Positions 8,597-17,262 are shown, numbered from the stretch's first letter. The stretch is DNA of 64,000 nucleotides from Mycolicibacterium nivoides (GCF_003855255.1 NZ_CP034072.1:4769208-4833207); one strand, 5' to 3'. Notes: generated by a model not told the origin, from the sequence alone. Numbers and translations: made by a program.

Positions 8597-8902
8597 ATGC
8601 CCGCCGAAACCCTGCGCGCCGACATGGCGGCCATCCGCACCCTTGGCGATGCCCTCAACGCGCATGCCGCCGATCTCAGCGCCGTGGCCGCTGCTCTGCG
8701 GTCGATTCCGTCACCGGGGGCTGCTCTCGGTCCGATAGGCGATCGATTCGCGGCCGCCTTCGCCGAGGCCGTCGGCGCCCACAGCGCTGCGGTCGCGGCG
8801 CTGGGTGCCTGTACCGGCGCTGGAGCTGTCAGCGCCGGGAACACCGCCGCCGGCTACGAGGCCGCCGGTCAGCGGGCCGCTCAGCTGTTGCCGCGGGTGT
8901 AG
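8597..8902 (+). CDS. EspC-like ESX secretion-associated protein
   Basis: 101 residues, mostly two alanine-rich helices (TLRADMAAIRTLGDALNAHA, and LGPIGDRFAAAFAEAVGAHS), the shape of the type VII secretion 'EspC-like' family. A start inside a longer open frame is chosen because it gives the right N-terminus for that family. It ends two bases before the next gene, whose product carries a WXG-type N-terminus, so the two probably form a heterodimer for export through an ESX system. That partnership is inference; no ESX core genes are in the window. Confidence 0.65.
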   Translation: MPAETLRADMAAIRTLGDALNAHAADLSAVAAALRSIPSPGAALGPIGDRFAAAFAEAVGAHSAAVAALGACTGAGAVSAGNTAAGYEAAGQRAAQLLPRV

Positions 8903-8904
8903 CC

Positions 8905-9972
8905 GTGCCCGCCTCCACCATGGCGCTGGCAGCGCCGCTCTACCAGCTGCGGGATCTGGTCGGTAGCGGCTGGCCGGCCGACAACCCCGCCGCGTCCGCA
9001 CTGGACGGAGCGCACGCCGCCCTGTCGGATATCGCCGTCGCGCTCGTGCGGTCATGGGACCGCGCCGCGGGCGATTGGTCGGGCACATCGGCGACGGCGG
9101 CTGCGGACTTCGCCTCGGACGCCGCGGCGGAAGTCACGGGCCTGGCCTTGCGGGCGGAGACTTTGAGCGCCGCGGCCCGGGACGCGGGTTCGGCTGTGGC
9201 GCAGGCCCGGTCCCGGCTGCAGGCGATCATCGACCACTTCGAGGAACGGGCCGCGGCACTGACCCCTCACCTCGATGAACCGGGCGTGGCCCAAGAGTTG
9301 CAGGCCGAGGCGCGACGCGCGGTGTCCGAGGCCTCGGCCGTCGTCGACGAACTTCGTGCCGAACTGGACCGTCAGACGGGTGCGGTTGCCGCCCCGGCCG
9401 CCGGTTCGCCGGCGGCCGGAATGCGCCCGGCCTCAGCGGGGTTCTCGGCAGGCTCCGGCGGTATCGCGCCGGCCTCGGCCGGGCGGTCTTGGGGTGCGAC
9501 GGCAGATCTCCCGGCGGCCTCGAGCGGTGATCGCGCCGAAGCCGCGGTCGGGCTACGCGACCCGGGCATGTTCGGCGACGGCGTGGCGGTGCGGCTGCCC
9601 GACGGCAGCACGGCCGTGGCACCCAATACCGTGGCGGCCAGCGCGGTACGGCACGCGCTCACCCAGTTGGGGGTGCCCTACCGCTGGGGCGGCACCACAC
9701 CGGGCGTCGGCCTGGACTGCAGCGGGCTCACCCAGTGGGCCTATCACGAAGCCGGACTGGACATTCCACGGCTTGCCCAAGAGCAGGACATCGGCAAGGC
9801 GGTGTCACCCGGAACGCTACGGCCGGGCGATCTGGCGGTATGGGACGGGCACGTCGCGATGATCGTCGGCGCGAACACGATGATCGAAGCCGGCGATCCG
9901 GTGAAGCTGTCACCCGTCCGAACCACGAACGCCGGTCAGGGCTTTCAGGGATTCTGGCGGCCCACGGTGTGA
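8905..9972 (+). CDS. NlpC/P60 cell-wall peptidase with an N-terminal WXG-type domain
   Basis: 355 residues with a GTG start two bases after the EspC-like gene. Residues 1-150 are helical with a WSG turn at 58-60, as in WXG100/ESX substrates; 150-230 is an alanine/proline-rich linker. The C-terminal 120 residues are an NlpC/P60 domain: catalytic Cys272 in LDCSGLTQW and His316 in WDGHVAMIVG. No Sec signal peptide is present, in keeping with ESX export. Expected action is cleavage of peptidoglycan stem peptides (D-Glu to diaminopimelate bond). It could serve in wall remodelling or as a secreted effector. Confidence 0.82.
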   Translation: MPASTMALAAPLYQLRDLVGSGWPADNPAASALDGAHAALSDIAVALVRSWDRAAGDWSGTSATAAADFASDAAAEVTGLALRAETLSAAARDAGSAVAQARSRLQAIIDHFEERAAALTPHLDEPGVAQELQAEARRAVSEASAVVDELRAELDRQTGAVAAPAAGSPAAGMRPASAGFSAGSGGIAPASAGRSWGATADLPAASSGDRAEAAVGLRDPGMFGDGVAVRLPDGSTAVAPNTVAASAVRHALTQLGVPYRWGGTTPGVGLDCSGLTQWAYHEAGLDIPRLAQEQDIGKAVSPGTLRPGDLAVWDGHVAMIVGANTMIEAGDPVKLSPVRTTNAGQGFQGFWRPTV

Positions 9973-9979
9973 GTGAGCG

Positions 9980-10553
9980 TCACGGCATCGCCGTGGCGAG
10001 CGCGATGTGTCCTCCGAAGTCCAGCTGTGTCGCCATCGTGCGATAGCGCTCCCGATAGTCGCCGTAGGTGGCCTCGTCGCCGCGCGCCCTGGCCAGTAGT
10101 GCGCGTACCCGCAACAGCCAGATGTCGCGGACCCCAGTGCGTCGTCGGCCGGCGCGGCGGCCAACCGATCGATCACGGCTTCGGCTGCGGCGAGATCGCC
10201 CTCGGCCGCACCATCGATCAGTGCCTCCGCGACAACAGCTGTGGTCGGGGTGCCCCATCGCCGGTGAAACTGCCGACGGTGCCGCCGTAGCGGCGCACCA
10301 CCGCCGCTGACCGCACCACCAAGTCGGTCATGATCTCGCGCAGGCGTTCGGCACCCACCGCGGCAGCGATGTCCATCGAGTGCACGACGTCGGCGAATAA
10401 CACAGTGACCTGCTTGTACTCGGCCAACTGCGCCGTGCGTACGATCGGCGCACCGCACTGACTGCAGAACTTGGCGGTCGCACCTACCTGAGCGCCGCAT
10501 GCCCCGCAGGAGAGATCGGCGGCTGCCGGTTCGCGGTCCCCGACCTCGACCAC
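9980..10553 (-). pseudogene. Remnant of a large class III adenylate cyclase/ATPase regulator
   Basis: The 5' part encodes a zinc ribbon (CGACGAQVGATAKFCSQCG) followed by the start of a class III cyclase domain (VTVLFADVVHSMDIAAAVG ... GSFTGDG). Just after GDG, near 10258, the sequence jumps to what reads as the C-terminal end of such proteins, in another frame (TTAVVAEALIDGAAEGD), and after a further shift near 10135 in a third frame (IWLLRVRALLARARGDEATY to the stop at 9980). Intact relatives have around 1000 residues, so most of the catalytic, ATPase and repeat regions are deleted. No functional product is expected. Confidence 0.75.
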
Positions 10554-10666
10554 GCCGATATTGTTTCACCGCAGGTCAGCCGTGTCCGCAGATTCGAACT
10601 CGGCCCGGCACCACCGAACCGCGCCCCGAAGGGGAGACAACCTGACTGGCGTCCAGGGCACCCCAT

Positions 10667-10672
10667 TAGGCT
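10667..10672 (+). promoter_or_regulatory. -10 element of a leaderless transcript
   Basis: TAGGCT fits TAnnnT and ends seven bases before ATG 10680. There is no Shine-Dalgarno sequence between them, so the mRNA probably begins at or next to the start codon. Confidence 0.4.
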
Positions 10673-10679
10673 GTGCCGC

Positions 10680-11954
10680 ATGGCTGCTGACATCGTGCCG
10701 GTCCGGCTCGGGCTGACCAAGGGCGACCTTTACACACTGTGGGCTCCGCGTTGGCGGGATGCCGGCGACGAGTGGGAGGCCTTCTTGGGCGAGGGTGACG
10801 CCCTCTACGCGTTCGAATCGGTCGCCGACCTGGCGGCCTTCGTCCGCACCAACACCGACAACGACCTGGCCGACCACCCGGCGTGGGACAAGCTGACCGC
10901 AGCCAATGCGCACAAGCTGCAGCCGTCGGAGGATCGCGAGTACGACGTCGTCGGGGTGCCCGACCTGGTCGCCGACAAGCCGACCGAGGAGTCCGTCGCG
11001 AGCCTGCACCGCACCCTGGTGGTGGTGTCGTCGCTCGGCTCGGTGTGCGAACTGGCGGCCATCAGCAAGTTCTTCAACGGCAACCCCGTCCTCGGCACCG
11101 TGGGTGGCGGGCTGGAAGGTTTCACCGGTCGCTCCGGACGCAAGCGCTGGGCCGAGATCGAAGCCGTGGTCGCCCGCGGCTGGGACGGCGTGCTCGACGC
11201 CATCGACGAGATCGTCACCATTCCCGAGGAACTCGACGCCGACGCGGTCAAGAAGGCCGAGGCCGAGCTCGAGGAGCCGGCGCCGGAGGAGGACGAGGAC
11301 GAGGACGCGGTTGACACCGACGCCGCAGAGGGCGACGACGAGGACGACACCGCGGACTCAGTCGAGCCTGTGCGCAGCGCTGCCGACACCGCCGTCCTCG
11401 GTGGCGACGAGGACTTCTGGCAGAAGGTCGGTATCGACCCGGTGCGCATCATGACCGGCTCGGGCACCGTCTACACCCTGCGCTGCTACCTCGACGACGA
11501 TCCGGTCTTCCTCGGCCGCAACGGTCGCATCAGCGTGTTCAGCTCCGAGCGCGCACTGGCCCGCTACCTGGCCGACGAACACGACCACGACCTGTCGGAC
11601 CTGGCCACCTACGACGACATCAGGACCGCCGCCACCGACGGTTCGCTGCGGGTGGACGTCGCCGAGGAGAACATCTACGTCCTCAGCGGCATCTCCGACG
11701 ACATCGCCGACGGACCCGACGCGGTCGACCACGACCAGTTGGAGTTGGCCGTCGAGCTGCTGCGCGACGTCAGCGACTACTCCGAGGACAAGACGGTCGA
11801 CGAGACCCTGGCGGGCACCAAGGCGCTCGGCAAGTTCGTGAACTACGTCCTCGGCGACGAGAACGCCCGCCAGCCCGAGGCCCCCTACGCCGAGGCCGTC
11901 GAGCAGTGGGAGGCGCTGGAGCGTTTCGTGGAGTCGCGCCTGCGGGCGGAGTAG
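10680..11954 (+). CDS. Conserved actinobacterial protein of unknown function (Rv3311-like)
   Basis: 424 residues, same place and length class as Rv3311. Two related blocks are separated by a very acidic linker (about residues 193-232, almost only D, E, A). The N-terminal block reads LYTLWAPRW ... ALYAFESVADLAAFVRTN...DLADHPAWDKL; the C-terminal block VYTLRCYLDDD ... ISVFSSERALARYLADEHDHDLSDLATYDDI. This indicates an internal duplication. No signal peptide, membrane segment or known catalytic motif is visible. Transcription is probably leaderless. Confidence 0.8.
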   Translation: MAADIVPVRLGLTKGDLYTLWAPRWRDAGDEWEAFLGEGDALYAFESVADLAAFVRTNTDNDLADHPAWDKLTAANAHKLQPSEDREYDVVGVPDLVADKPTEESVASLHRTLVVVSSLGSVCELAAISKFFNGNPVLGTVGGGLEGFTGRSGRKRWAEIEAVVARGWDGVLDAIDEIVTIPEELDADAVKKAEAELEEPAPEEDEDEDAVDTDAAEGDDEDDTADSVEPVRSAADTAVLGGDEDFWQKVGIDPVRIMTGSGTVYTLRCYLDDDPVFLGRNGRISVFSSERALARYLADEHDHDLSDLATYDDIRTAATDGSLRVDVAEENIYVLSGISDDIADGPDAVDHDQLELAVELLRDVSDYSEDKTVDETLAGTKALGKFVNYVLGDENARQPEAPYAEAVEQWEALERFVESRLRAE

Positions 11955-11971
11955 CCGTTGGGGCGATGAGT

Positions 11972-11993
11972 TCTGGCCGCGGAAGCGGTCAGA
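11972..11993. terminator. Small hairpin after the Rv3311-like gene
   Basis: TCTGGCCGC and GCGGTCAGA pair over nine positions (one G-U) around a GGAA loop, directly ahead of the hydrolase start at 12000. It may terminate the upstream transcript or occlude the hydrolase start; there is no U-rich tail. Confidence 0.3.
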
Positions 11994-11999
11994 CCACTC

Positions 12000-12818
12000 A
12001 TGACCGCATCGACCAGCCTCTCCACTCACACCGTCACGGTTCCCGGCGCCCGCCTGCACTACGAGGTGCGTGGGACCGGCCCGTTGTTGCTGATCCTCGG
12101 CGCCCCGATGGCGGCAGCCGAGTTCGCGCCGCTGGCACACGCACTGGCCGGTGACCACACCGTCGTGACCGCCGACCCGCGCGGCGTGGCAGGCAGTCCT
12201 CTCGACGATCCCGAGCGGGACTCGACGCCGGAACTGCGGGCCGATGACGTCGCGGCGATCCTCGATGACCTCGACGCTCCCTCAGCCGATGTGTTCGGCT
12301 CGTCCGGCGGTGCGGTGACAGGGCTGGCCTTGATGGCCAGACACCCCGACCGGGTGGGCACCCTCGTGGCGCACGAGCCTCCGTTGCTCGAGTTGTTGCC
12401 CGATGCCGCCGAGCAGCGTGCCGCCACCGACGACATCATCGCCACGTTCTCCCGCGACGGGATGTTCGCGGCATGGGCGAAGTTCATGGCCAACGCGGGC
12501 TTCGACATGCCAAGCGGCAGGCCGGAGATGCCCGCGCCGAGTGATCAGGAGCTGCGCGACGCGGCGCACTTCTTCACCCACGAACTGCGGGCCACCACCC
12601 GCTACCTGCCCGACCTCGAGGTGCTGAAGAACGGGCGGGTGCTGCTCGGGCTCGGCGAGGAATCGGGGCACCTGTTGACCCAGCGGACGACGACTGCGCT
12701 CGCCGATCTGTTGGGTACGCGTCCGGTGATGTTCCCGGGTGACCACGGTGGATTCATGGTCGCCCCAGGGGCTTTCGCCGACGCGCTACGTGCTGCGCTG
12801 CGCGGCGAACCGGTCTAG
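12000..12818 (+). CDS. Alpha/beta-fold hydrolase
   Basis: 272 residues. The nucleophile elbow is GSSGG with Ser102, and the catalytic histidine is His249 in PGDHGGF; an oxyanion-type loop LLILGAPMAA lies near residue 35. It is similar in place to the hydrolase Rv3312c but is read from the plus strand here. The substrate is unknown; esterase or C-C hydrolase activity is plausible. Its last four bases overlap the small secreted protein on the other strand. Confidence 0.85.
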   Translation: MTASTSLSTHTVTVPGARLHYEVRGTGPLLLILGAPMAAAEFAPLAHALAGDHTVVTADPRGVAGSPLDDPERDSTPELRADDVAAILDDLDAPSADVFGSSGGAVTGLALMARHPDRVGTLVAHEPPLLELLPDAAEQRAATDDIIATFSRDGMFAAWAKFMANAGFDMPSGRPEMPAPSDQELRDAAHFFTHELRATTRYLPDLEVLKNGRVLLGLGEESGHLLTQRTTTALADLLGTRPVMFPGDHGGFMVAPGAFADALRAALRGEPV

Positions 12819-13087
12819 CAGGGGTCGCCGGGCGGCGTGAAGTAGGGCACGCCCTCGACGGTGTAGCACGGGACCTCTCCGGGCACGTACGGCACGTGTG
12901 CCGCCGCGACGGCAGCGCCGGTGGCGACGTCGCCGGCGACGTTCGTGCATCCACCGGCGGAGAAGTGGCGACCGTCGGCCCCGGCACATACGTCGGCACC
13001 GGCGTGGGGAGCCACGACGACCGGTAGGAATACCGCGGAGCAGGCCAGAACTGCACCTGACAACACGGTTGTGATGGGTCTGGTCAT
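12815..13087 (-). CDS. Small secreted protein of unknown function
   Basis: 90 residues with a Sec signal peptide (basic MTRP, hydrophobic LSGAVLACSAVFLPVVV, cleavage likely after HAGA). The mature part has four cysteines (DVCAGADG, GGCTNV, EVPCYT, GDPC at the end), enough for two disulfides, and a valine/proline-rich centre. I do not recognise the family. It sits where M. tuberculosis has the pilin gene mtp (Rv3312A) but does not resemble it. Confidence 0.7.
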   Translation of the reverse strand: MTRPITTVLSGAVLACSAVFLPVVVAPHAGADVCAGADGRHFSAGGCTNVAGDVATGAAVAAAHVPYVPGEVPCYTVEGVPYFTPPGDPC

Positions 13088-13172
13088 GGCTACTCCTCGT
13101 GGACCACCGCTGTTACCCCTACATCCTGAGCCAATGCCTGCCCCGGCGCGGCGATTTGGCCAACGCGGTGAC

Positions 13173-14261
13173 TCAGCCGACCAGCACCGCGTACCGGGGT
13201 TTGATCACCTCGTCGATCAGCGCGAGGCGTTCGTCGAACGGGATGAAGGCGGACTTCATCGCGTTGATGGTGAACCGCTCCAGATCGCTCCAGCCGTAGC
13301 CGAATGCCTCGACCAACCGCAGCATCTCCTGGCTCATGGTGGTGTCGCTCATCAGTCGGTTGTCGGTGTTGACCGTCACGCGGAACCGCAGCCGTGCCAG
13401 CCGGTCGAACGGGTGCTCGGCGATGCTGGGCGCCGCCCCGGTCTGCACGTTGCTGCTGGGACACATCTCCAGCGGAATTCGCTTGTCGCGCAGGATGGAT
13501 GCCAGCCGGCCCAGCTGCTGCGTCCCGTCGTCGAGTTCGGTGATGTCGTCGACGATGCGCACCCCGTGCCCGAGCCGGTCCGCCCCGCAGAACGCGATGG
13601 CCTCGTGGATCGACGGCAGGCCGAACGCCTCACCGGCGTGAATCGTGAAGCGCGCGTTGTTGCCTCGCATGTACTCGAACGCATCGAGGTGACGCGTGGG
13701 CGGGTATCCGGCCTCGGCCCCGGCGATGTCGAAGCCGACAACGCCCTTATCCCGGAACCGGATTGCCAGCTCGGCGATCTCACGGGAGCGGGCGGCATGG
13801 CGCATCGCGGTGACCAGGCAGCGCACCGTGATGGTGCGCCCCGCGGCCGAGGCTGCCTTCTCTCCGTCGGCGAAGCCGGCCAGCACGGCGTCGACCACAT
13901 CGTCCAGCGACAGTCCACGATCGATGTGCAGCTCGGGAGCGAACCGGACCTCCGCATAGACGACGTTGTCCGCGGCCAGATCCTCGACGCACTCGAACGC
14001 GACGCGGTGCAGAGCCTCGGGGGTCTGCATGACTCCGACGGTGTGGGCGAACGGCTCCAGGTAGCGCACCAACGAGCCGCTGTGGGCGGCCGTGCGGAAG
14101 AACGTGGCCAGCTCGTCGACCTCGGTGGCCGGCAGATCGTCATAGCCCAGCTGACCGGCCAGGTCGAGCACGGTGGACGGTCGCAGTCCGCCGTCCAGGT
14201 GGTCGTGCAGCAGGGCCTTGGGAGCGTGCTGGATCTTGTCCAGACTCAGCGGCGTACTCAT
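13173..14261 (-). CDS. add: Adenosine deaminase
   Basis: 362 residues. Deaminates adenosine and deoxyadenosine to inosine forms in purine salvage. Metal-binding HDH is at 19-21 (LLHDHLDGG); the HAGEAFG segment and [11 protein letters not shown] supply further zinc and catalytic residues. The frame is open to 14294, but ATG 14261 is chosen from homology (product starts [10 protein letters not shown]) and the GGAG just upstream. Last gene of the cdd-deoA-(dienelactone hydrolase remnant)-add run, matching Rv3313c-Rv3315c order. Confidence 0.95.
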   Translation of the reverse strand: MSTPLSLDKIQHAPKALLHDHLDGGLRPSTVLDLAGQLGYDDLPATEVDELATFFRTAAHSGSLVRYLEPFAHTVGVMQTPEALHRVAFECVEDLAADNVVYAEVRFAPELHIDRGLSLDDVVDAVLAGFADGEKAASAAGRTITVRCLVTAMRHAARSREIAELAIRFRDKGVVGFDIAGAEAGYPPTRHLDAFEYMRGNNARFTIHAGEAFGLPSIHEAIAFCGADRLGHGVRIVDDITELDDGTQQLGRLASILRDKRIPLEMCPSSNVQTGAAPSIAEHPFDRLARLRFRVTVNTDNRLMSDTTMSQEMLRLVEAFGYGWSDLERFTINAMKSAFIPFDERLALIDEVIKPRYAVLVG

Positions 14262-14297
14262 CACTCCATCATGCGCACAGCGAGCGGTCAGCACCGA

Positions 14298-14837
14298 TCA
14301 TTCAGGCTGCGACCCGCTCAATAATCGGTGACGAAACAGGTCGAGCACCTGGTCGAGCGCCGCTCGCGTACGTTGCCCGGGCTCATCGATGAGGTGTTCG
14401 GTGAGCACTGAGTGCGGCGACATCGTCGCGGCGGGGTTGGCGTCGGCATCGTCGAGTTCGACCGCCATGAATGCGTCACCGAGCTGCTCGCGCAAGAAGC
14501 CGAAGCGTTCCTGCGGCACCAACCGACCGCCGGTGAAGCGCAGCCCCAACACCGTCAGGCCGCGGGCGCAGCGTTGCTTGACGACGGCCAGGTCGTCCGC
14601 CGAGATGTCGATCGACCCGCGTTGACCGGCGGTCAGCCCGATCGGCGTCGACGGCTGCGACAGCACCGGAGCGAGCAAGACATCGTCGGTCGCCATTGCC
14701 AAGGCGTAACCACCGGTGAAGCACATGCCGACGGCGCCGACGCCGGGTCCGCCGCAACGCCGAAATATGGTGCGGGTCTTGGATTGGTGGGTGAACTCTG
14801 ACCGTTGGAAATCCGAGAGATCGTCGTCGGGCACCAT
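14298..14837 (-). CDS. Dienelactone hydrolase-family protein with an in-frame internal deletion
   Basis: 179 residues in an intact frame. The first 20 residues (DDDLSDFQRSEFTHQSKTRT) match the usual N-terminus of a mycobacterial dienelactone hydrolase family, and everything from GGPGVGAVGMCFTGGYALAM onward matches its C-terminal half. The segment between, which in full-length relatives carries the first strands and helices of the alpha/beta fold (by my recollection 70-100 residues), is missing at the join IF|RR. The Cys nucleophile elbow GMCFTG and a C-terminal histidine (PHSVLTEH) remain. The product is probably inactive. Start 14837 is chosen over 14858 by homology. Confidence 0.65.
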   Translation of the reverse strand: MVPDDDLSDFQRSEFTHQSKTRTIFRRCGGPGVGAVGMCFTGGYALAMATDDVLLAPVLSQPSTPIGLTAGQRGSIDISADDLAVVKQRCARGLTVLGLRFTGGRLVPQERFGFLREQLGDAFMAVELDDADANPAATMSPHSVLTEHLIDEPGQRTRAALDQVLDLFRHRLLSGSQPE

Positions 14838-14884
14838 CTGTGCCTGGCAGCTGGGCACCCGATTGGCCAGAGCGTTGTGGATAC

Positions 14885-16174
14885 CTACATGCGGTCGATG
14901 ATCAACGGCCGCCGGGTGGGCGCGGTATCGCCGACCGTCCAGGCGCCGTCGAGTTCGGCGAGCGCCGCGGGCAGCCGCTCAGCGGTCTCGGTGTACAGGG
15001 TGAACAGCGCCTCGCCCGCGGCCACGGGCTCCCCCGGCGTGCGGTGGATCCGCACGCCGGCGCCGAACTGCACCGGTTCGCCCGGCTGAGCACGTCCGGC
15101 ACCCAACCTCCAGGCCGCCAGCGCCACGCCCATGGCATCGAGATCGCCCATGAAGCCGCTGTGCGGGGCCGTCACGGTCTCGCTGGCCGCCCCGATGGGC
15201 AGCTCGCGACTCAGGTCCCCGCCCTGGGCCTCCACCAGCGCACGGAAGCAATCCATCGCACTGCCGTCCCGCAGGGTCTCCGCCGGGTCGGCGCCGTCGA
15301 TGCCGGCCGCGTCGAGCATCTCCGTCGCCAGCGCCAGCGTCAGCGCGACGACGTCGGACGGCCCGCCGCCGGCCAGGACCTCCAGCGATTCGGCGACCTC
15401 CACCGAGTTGCCGACGGTCCGGCCCAGCGGGCAGTTCATGTCGGTCAGAAGGGCCCGGGTCGGGACTCCGTTAGCATTGCCCAGGCCGACCATGGTGGAC
15501 GCCAGCTCACGCGACTCGGCCTCGGTCTTGAGGAACGCGCCGCGACCGACCTTGACGTCCAGGACCAGTGAGCGCGCGCCCTCGGCCAGTTTCTTACTCA
15601 TCACCGAACTCGCGATCAGCGGCAACGACTCGGTGGTGCCGGTGACATCGCGTAGCGCGTAGATCTTGCGGTCGGCCGGCGCCAGCTCGCCCGCCGCGAA
15701 CACCGCCGCACCGATATCCCGAAGTTGTTGCCGGATCTGGGCTTTCGACAGCTCCGCGGTGAATCCCGGGATCGCCTCCAGCTTGTCGAGTGTTCCCCCG
15801 GTATGCCCGAGCCCACGCCCGGCCGCCTGCGGAACACTGGCACCGCAGGCCATCACGACCGGCAGCAGCGGAATGGTGATCTTGTCCCCCACCCCACCGG
15901 TGGAGTGCTTGTCCACCAGGGCAAGCGGCTTTCCGTCACGACGAAGATCGGTGAAGTCGAAGCGCTCTCCGGAGTCGACCATGGCCGCCGTCCACCGGGC
16001 GATCTCGGCCGGTGCCATACCTTTCAGGAAGATCGCCATCAGCAGTGCCGACATCTGCTCGTCGGCGACGCGGCCGTGGGTGTACCCGTCGATCACCCAG
16101 TCGATTGCGGCGTCGGACAGCACACCGCCGTCACGCTTGGTCCGGATGACGGTCGGTGCGTCGAGATGAGGCAT
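14885..16174 (-). CDS. deoA: Thymidine phosphorylase
   Basis: 429 residues. Splits thymidine and phosphate to thymine and deoxyribose-1-phosphate. Family signatures are visible: phosphate-binding KHSTGGVGDK, then AAGRGLGHTGGTLDKLE, and the C-terminal barrel-sandwich domain (GEPVAAGEALFTLY). A TTG nine bases upstream (16183) is in frame, but ATG 16174 is the better start. Ortholog of Rv3314c, downstream of cdd in the same operon. Confidence 0.95.
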   Translation of the reverse strand: MPHLDAPTVIRTKRDGGVLSDAAIDWVIDGYTHGRVADEQMSALLMAIFLKGMAPAEIARWTAAMVDSGERFDFTDLRRDGKPLALVDKHSTGGVGDKITIPLLPVVMACGASVPQAAGRGLGHTGGTLDKLEAIPGFTAELSKAQIRQQLRDIGAAVFAAGELAPADRKIYALRDVTGTTESLPLIASSVMSKKLAEGARSLVLDVKVGRGAFLKTEAESRELASTMVGLGNANGVPTRALLTDMNCPLGRTVGNSVEVAESLEVLAGGGPSDVVALTLALATEMLDAAGIDGADPAETLRDGSAMDCFRALVEAQGGDLSRELPIGAASETVTAPHSGFMGDLDAMGVALAAWRLGAGRAQPGEPVQFGAGVRIHRTPGEPVAAGEALFTLYTETAERLPAALAELDGAWTVGDTAPTRRPLIIDRM

Positions 16175-16232
16175 GGCCGTCAACCTACTCGCCGGTAACT
16201 AACGGGGCCCGGAGTTGTTGGACCACTTGGCC

Positions 16233-16631
16233 TTACCTGCGCATCAGATCATCGGGCCCGAAGGCGTCGGGCAGCAGCTCGCGCAGCGGTCGCGCGCCGC
16301 TCGGGTGGTCGATGAGCAGCTCCGGCCCACCGTGTTCGAGCAACACCTGTCGGCAGCGTCCACAAGGCATCAGCAGACCCCCGTCCGGGCCCACACACAC
16401 CAGCGCGACGAGCCTTCCACCACCCCCGGAATGCAGGGCACAGGCCACAGCGCACTCGGCACAGAGACCTAGGCCATATGAGACATTCTCCACATTGCAT
16501 CCGGTCACGATCCGGCCGTCGTCAACCAGAGCCGCCGCCCCCACCGGAAAGCCCGAATAAGGCGCATAGGCGCGGGTTGAAACTTCGATTGCCTTGTTAC
16601 GCAATAGTTTCCAGTCGATGTCGATCGTCAT
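16233..16631 (-). CDS. cdd: Cytidine deaminase
   Basis: 132 residues, the normal length. Converts cytidine and deoxycytidine to uridine forms. Zinc ligands and catalytic Glu: CNVENVS with CAECAVA, then PCGRCRQ. The frame extends to 16676 but ATG 16631 gives the family N-terminus (MTIDIDWKLL). First gene of the minus-strand salvage operon, ortholog of Rv3315c, divergent from sdhC with about 210 bases between. Confidence 0.95.
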   Translation of the reverse strand: MTIDIDWKLLRNKAIEVSTRAYAPYSGFPVGAAALVDDGRIVTGCNVENVSYGLGLCAECAVACALHSGGGGRLVALVCVGPDGGLLMPCGRCRQVLLEHGGPELLIDHPSGARPLRELLPDAFGPDDLMRR

Positions 16632-16696
16632 GCGACAACCCCGGACGTAGGCTCTGAATGCATTCCGAAACCCCAATTCCCGACCCGCACATTAAG

Positions 16697-16715
16697 ATAG
16701 GTAAGCCTAACTTTT
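16697..16715. promoter_or_regulatory. IdeR-like iron box between cdd and sdhC
   Basis: ATAGGTAAGCCTAACTTTT matches 16 of 19 positions of the DtxR/IdeR consensus TWAGGTWAGSCTWACCTWA, including the whole core AGGTAAGCCTAAC. IdeR with iron either represses or activates depending on position. The box is 149 bases before the sdhC start and 66 before cdd. I could not place a transcription start, so which gene it serves is open; the iron-rich succinate dehydrogenase is the natural candidate. Confidence 0.5.
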
Positions 16716-16845
16716 GCGTGTTTAGCGGGTCGAACTGCTCAACCGTAATTCGTTCGCCACTACAAATGGGTTTAGAGTCGCCCCGAGGTTTGGGGCTAAT
16801 TAACAGGCAGTCCCAGACGTCCCACCGATGGCGTTGGAGGGCCCG

Positions 16846-17262
16846 ATGAGTACTCAGACGGAGGTACCGGCTCCGCAACCCAGGAAAGCACGACGGCGCA
16901 CCCTTTATCGCGGTGATCCGGGAATGTGGTCCTGGGTGCTGCACCGTATTACCGGTGCCACGATCTTCTTCTTCCTGTTCGTACACGTCCTTGATACCGC
17001 GTTGGTCCGGGTGAGCCCGCAGGCCTACAACGAGGTCATCGAGACGTACAAGACCCCCATCGTCGGATTGATGGAGATGGGCTTGGTCGCCGCAGTGCTG
17101 TTCCACGCACTGAACGGCATCCGTGTCATCCTCATCGACTTCTGGCAGCAGGGTCCCCGCTACCAGCGGCAGATGCTCGCGGTCGCCGTCGGCGTCTTTG
17201 CCGTGGTCCTCATCGCAGCACTAGGAGTTCTCGGTATGCACATGGCGGAGCGGTTCCTGTGA
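16846..17262 (+). CDS. sdhC: Succinate dehydrogenase cytochrome b556 subunit
   Basis: 138 residues with three membrane helices. WVLHRITGATIFFFLFVHV contains the conserved arginine and histidines of the haem/quinone site. Starts at ATG 16846 behind TTGGAGGG rather than at the earlier in-frame 16828. Anchors the SdhAB catalytic part in the cytoplasmic membrane and passes electrons to menaquinone. First gene of sdhCDAB; overlaps sdhD by four bases. Confidence 0.95.
   Translation: MSTQTEVPAPQPRKARRRTLYRGDPGMWSWVLHRITGATIFFFLFVHVLDTALVRVSPQAYNEVIETYKTPIVGLMEMGLVAAVLFHALNGIRVILIDFWQQGPRYQRQMLAVAVGVFAVVLIAALGVLGMHMAERFL

Noticed and set aside
11260..11370. Near-repetitive GAG/GAC run that looks like a tandem repeat
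   Set aside because: It is the acidic linker of a conserved protein, with irregular codons and no repeat unit.
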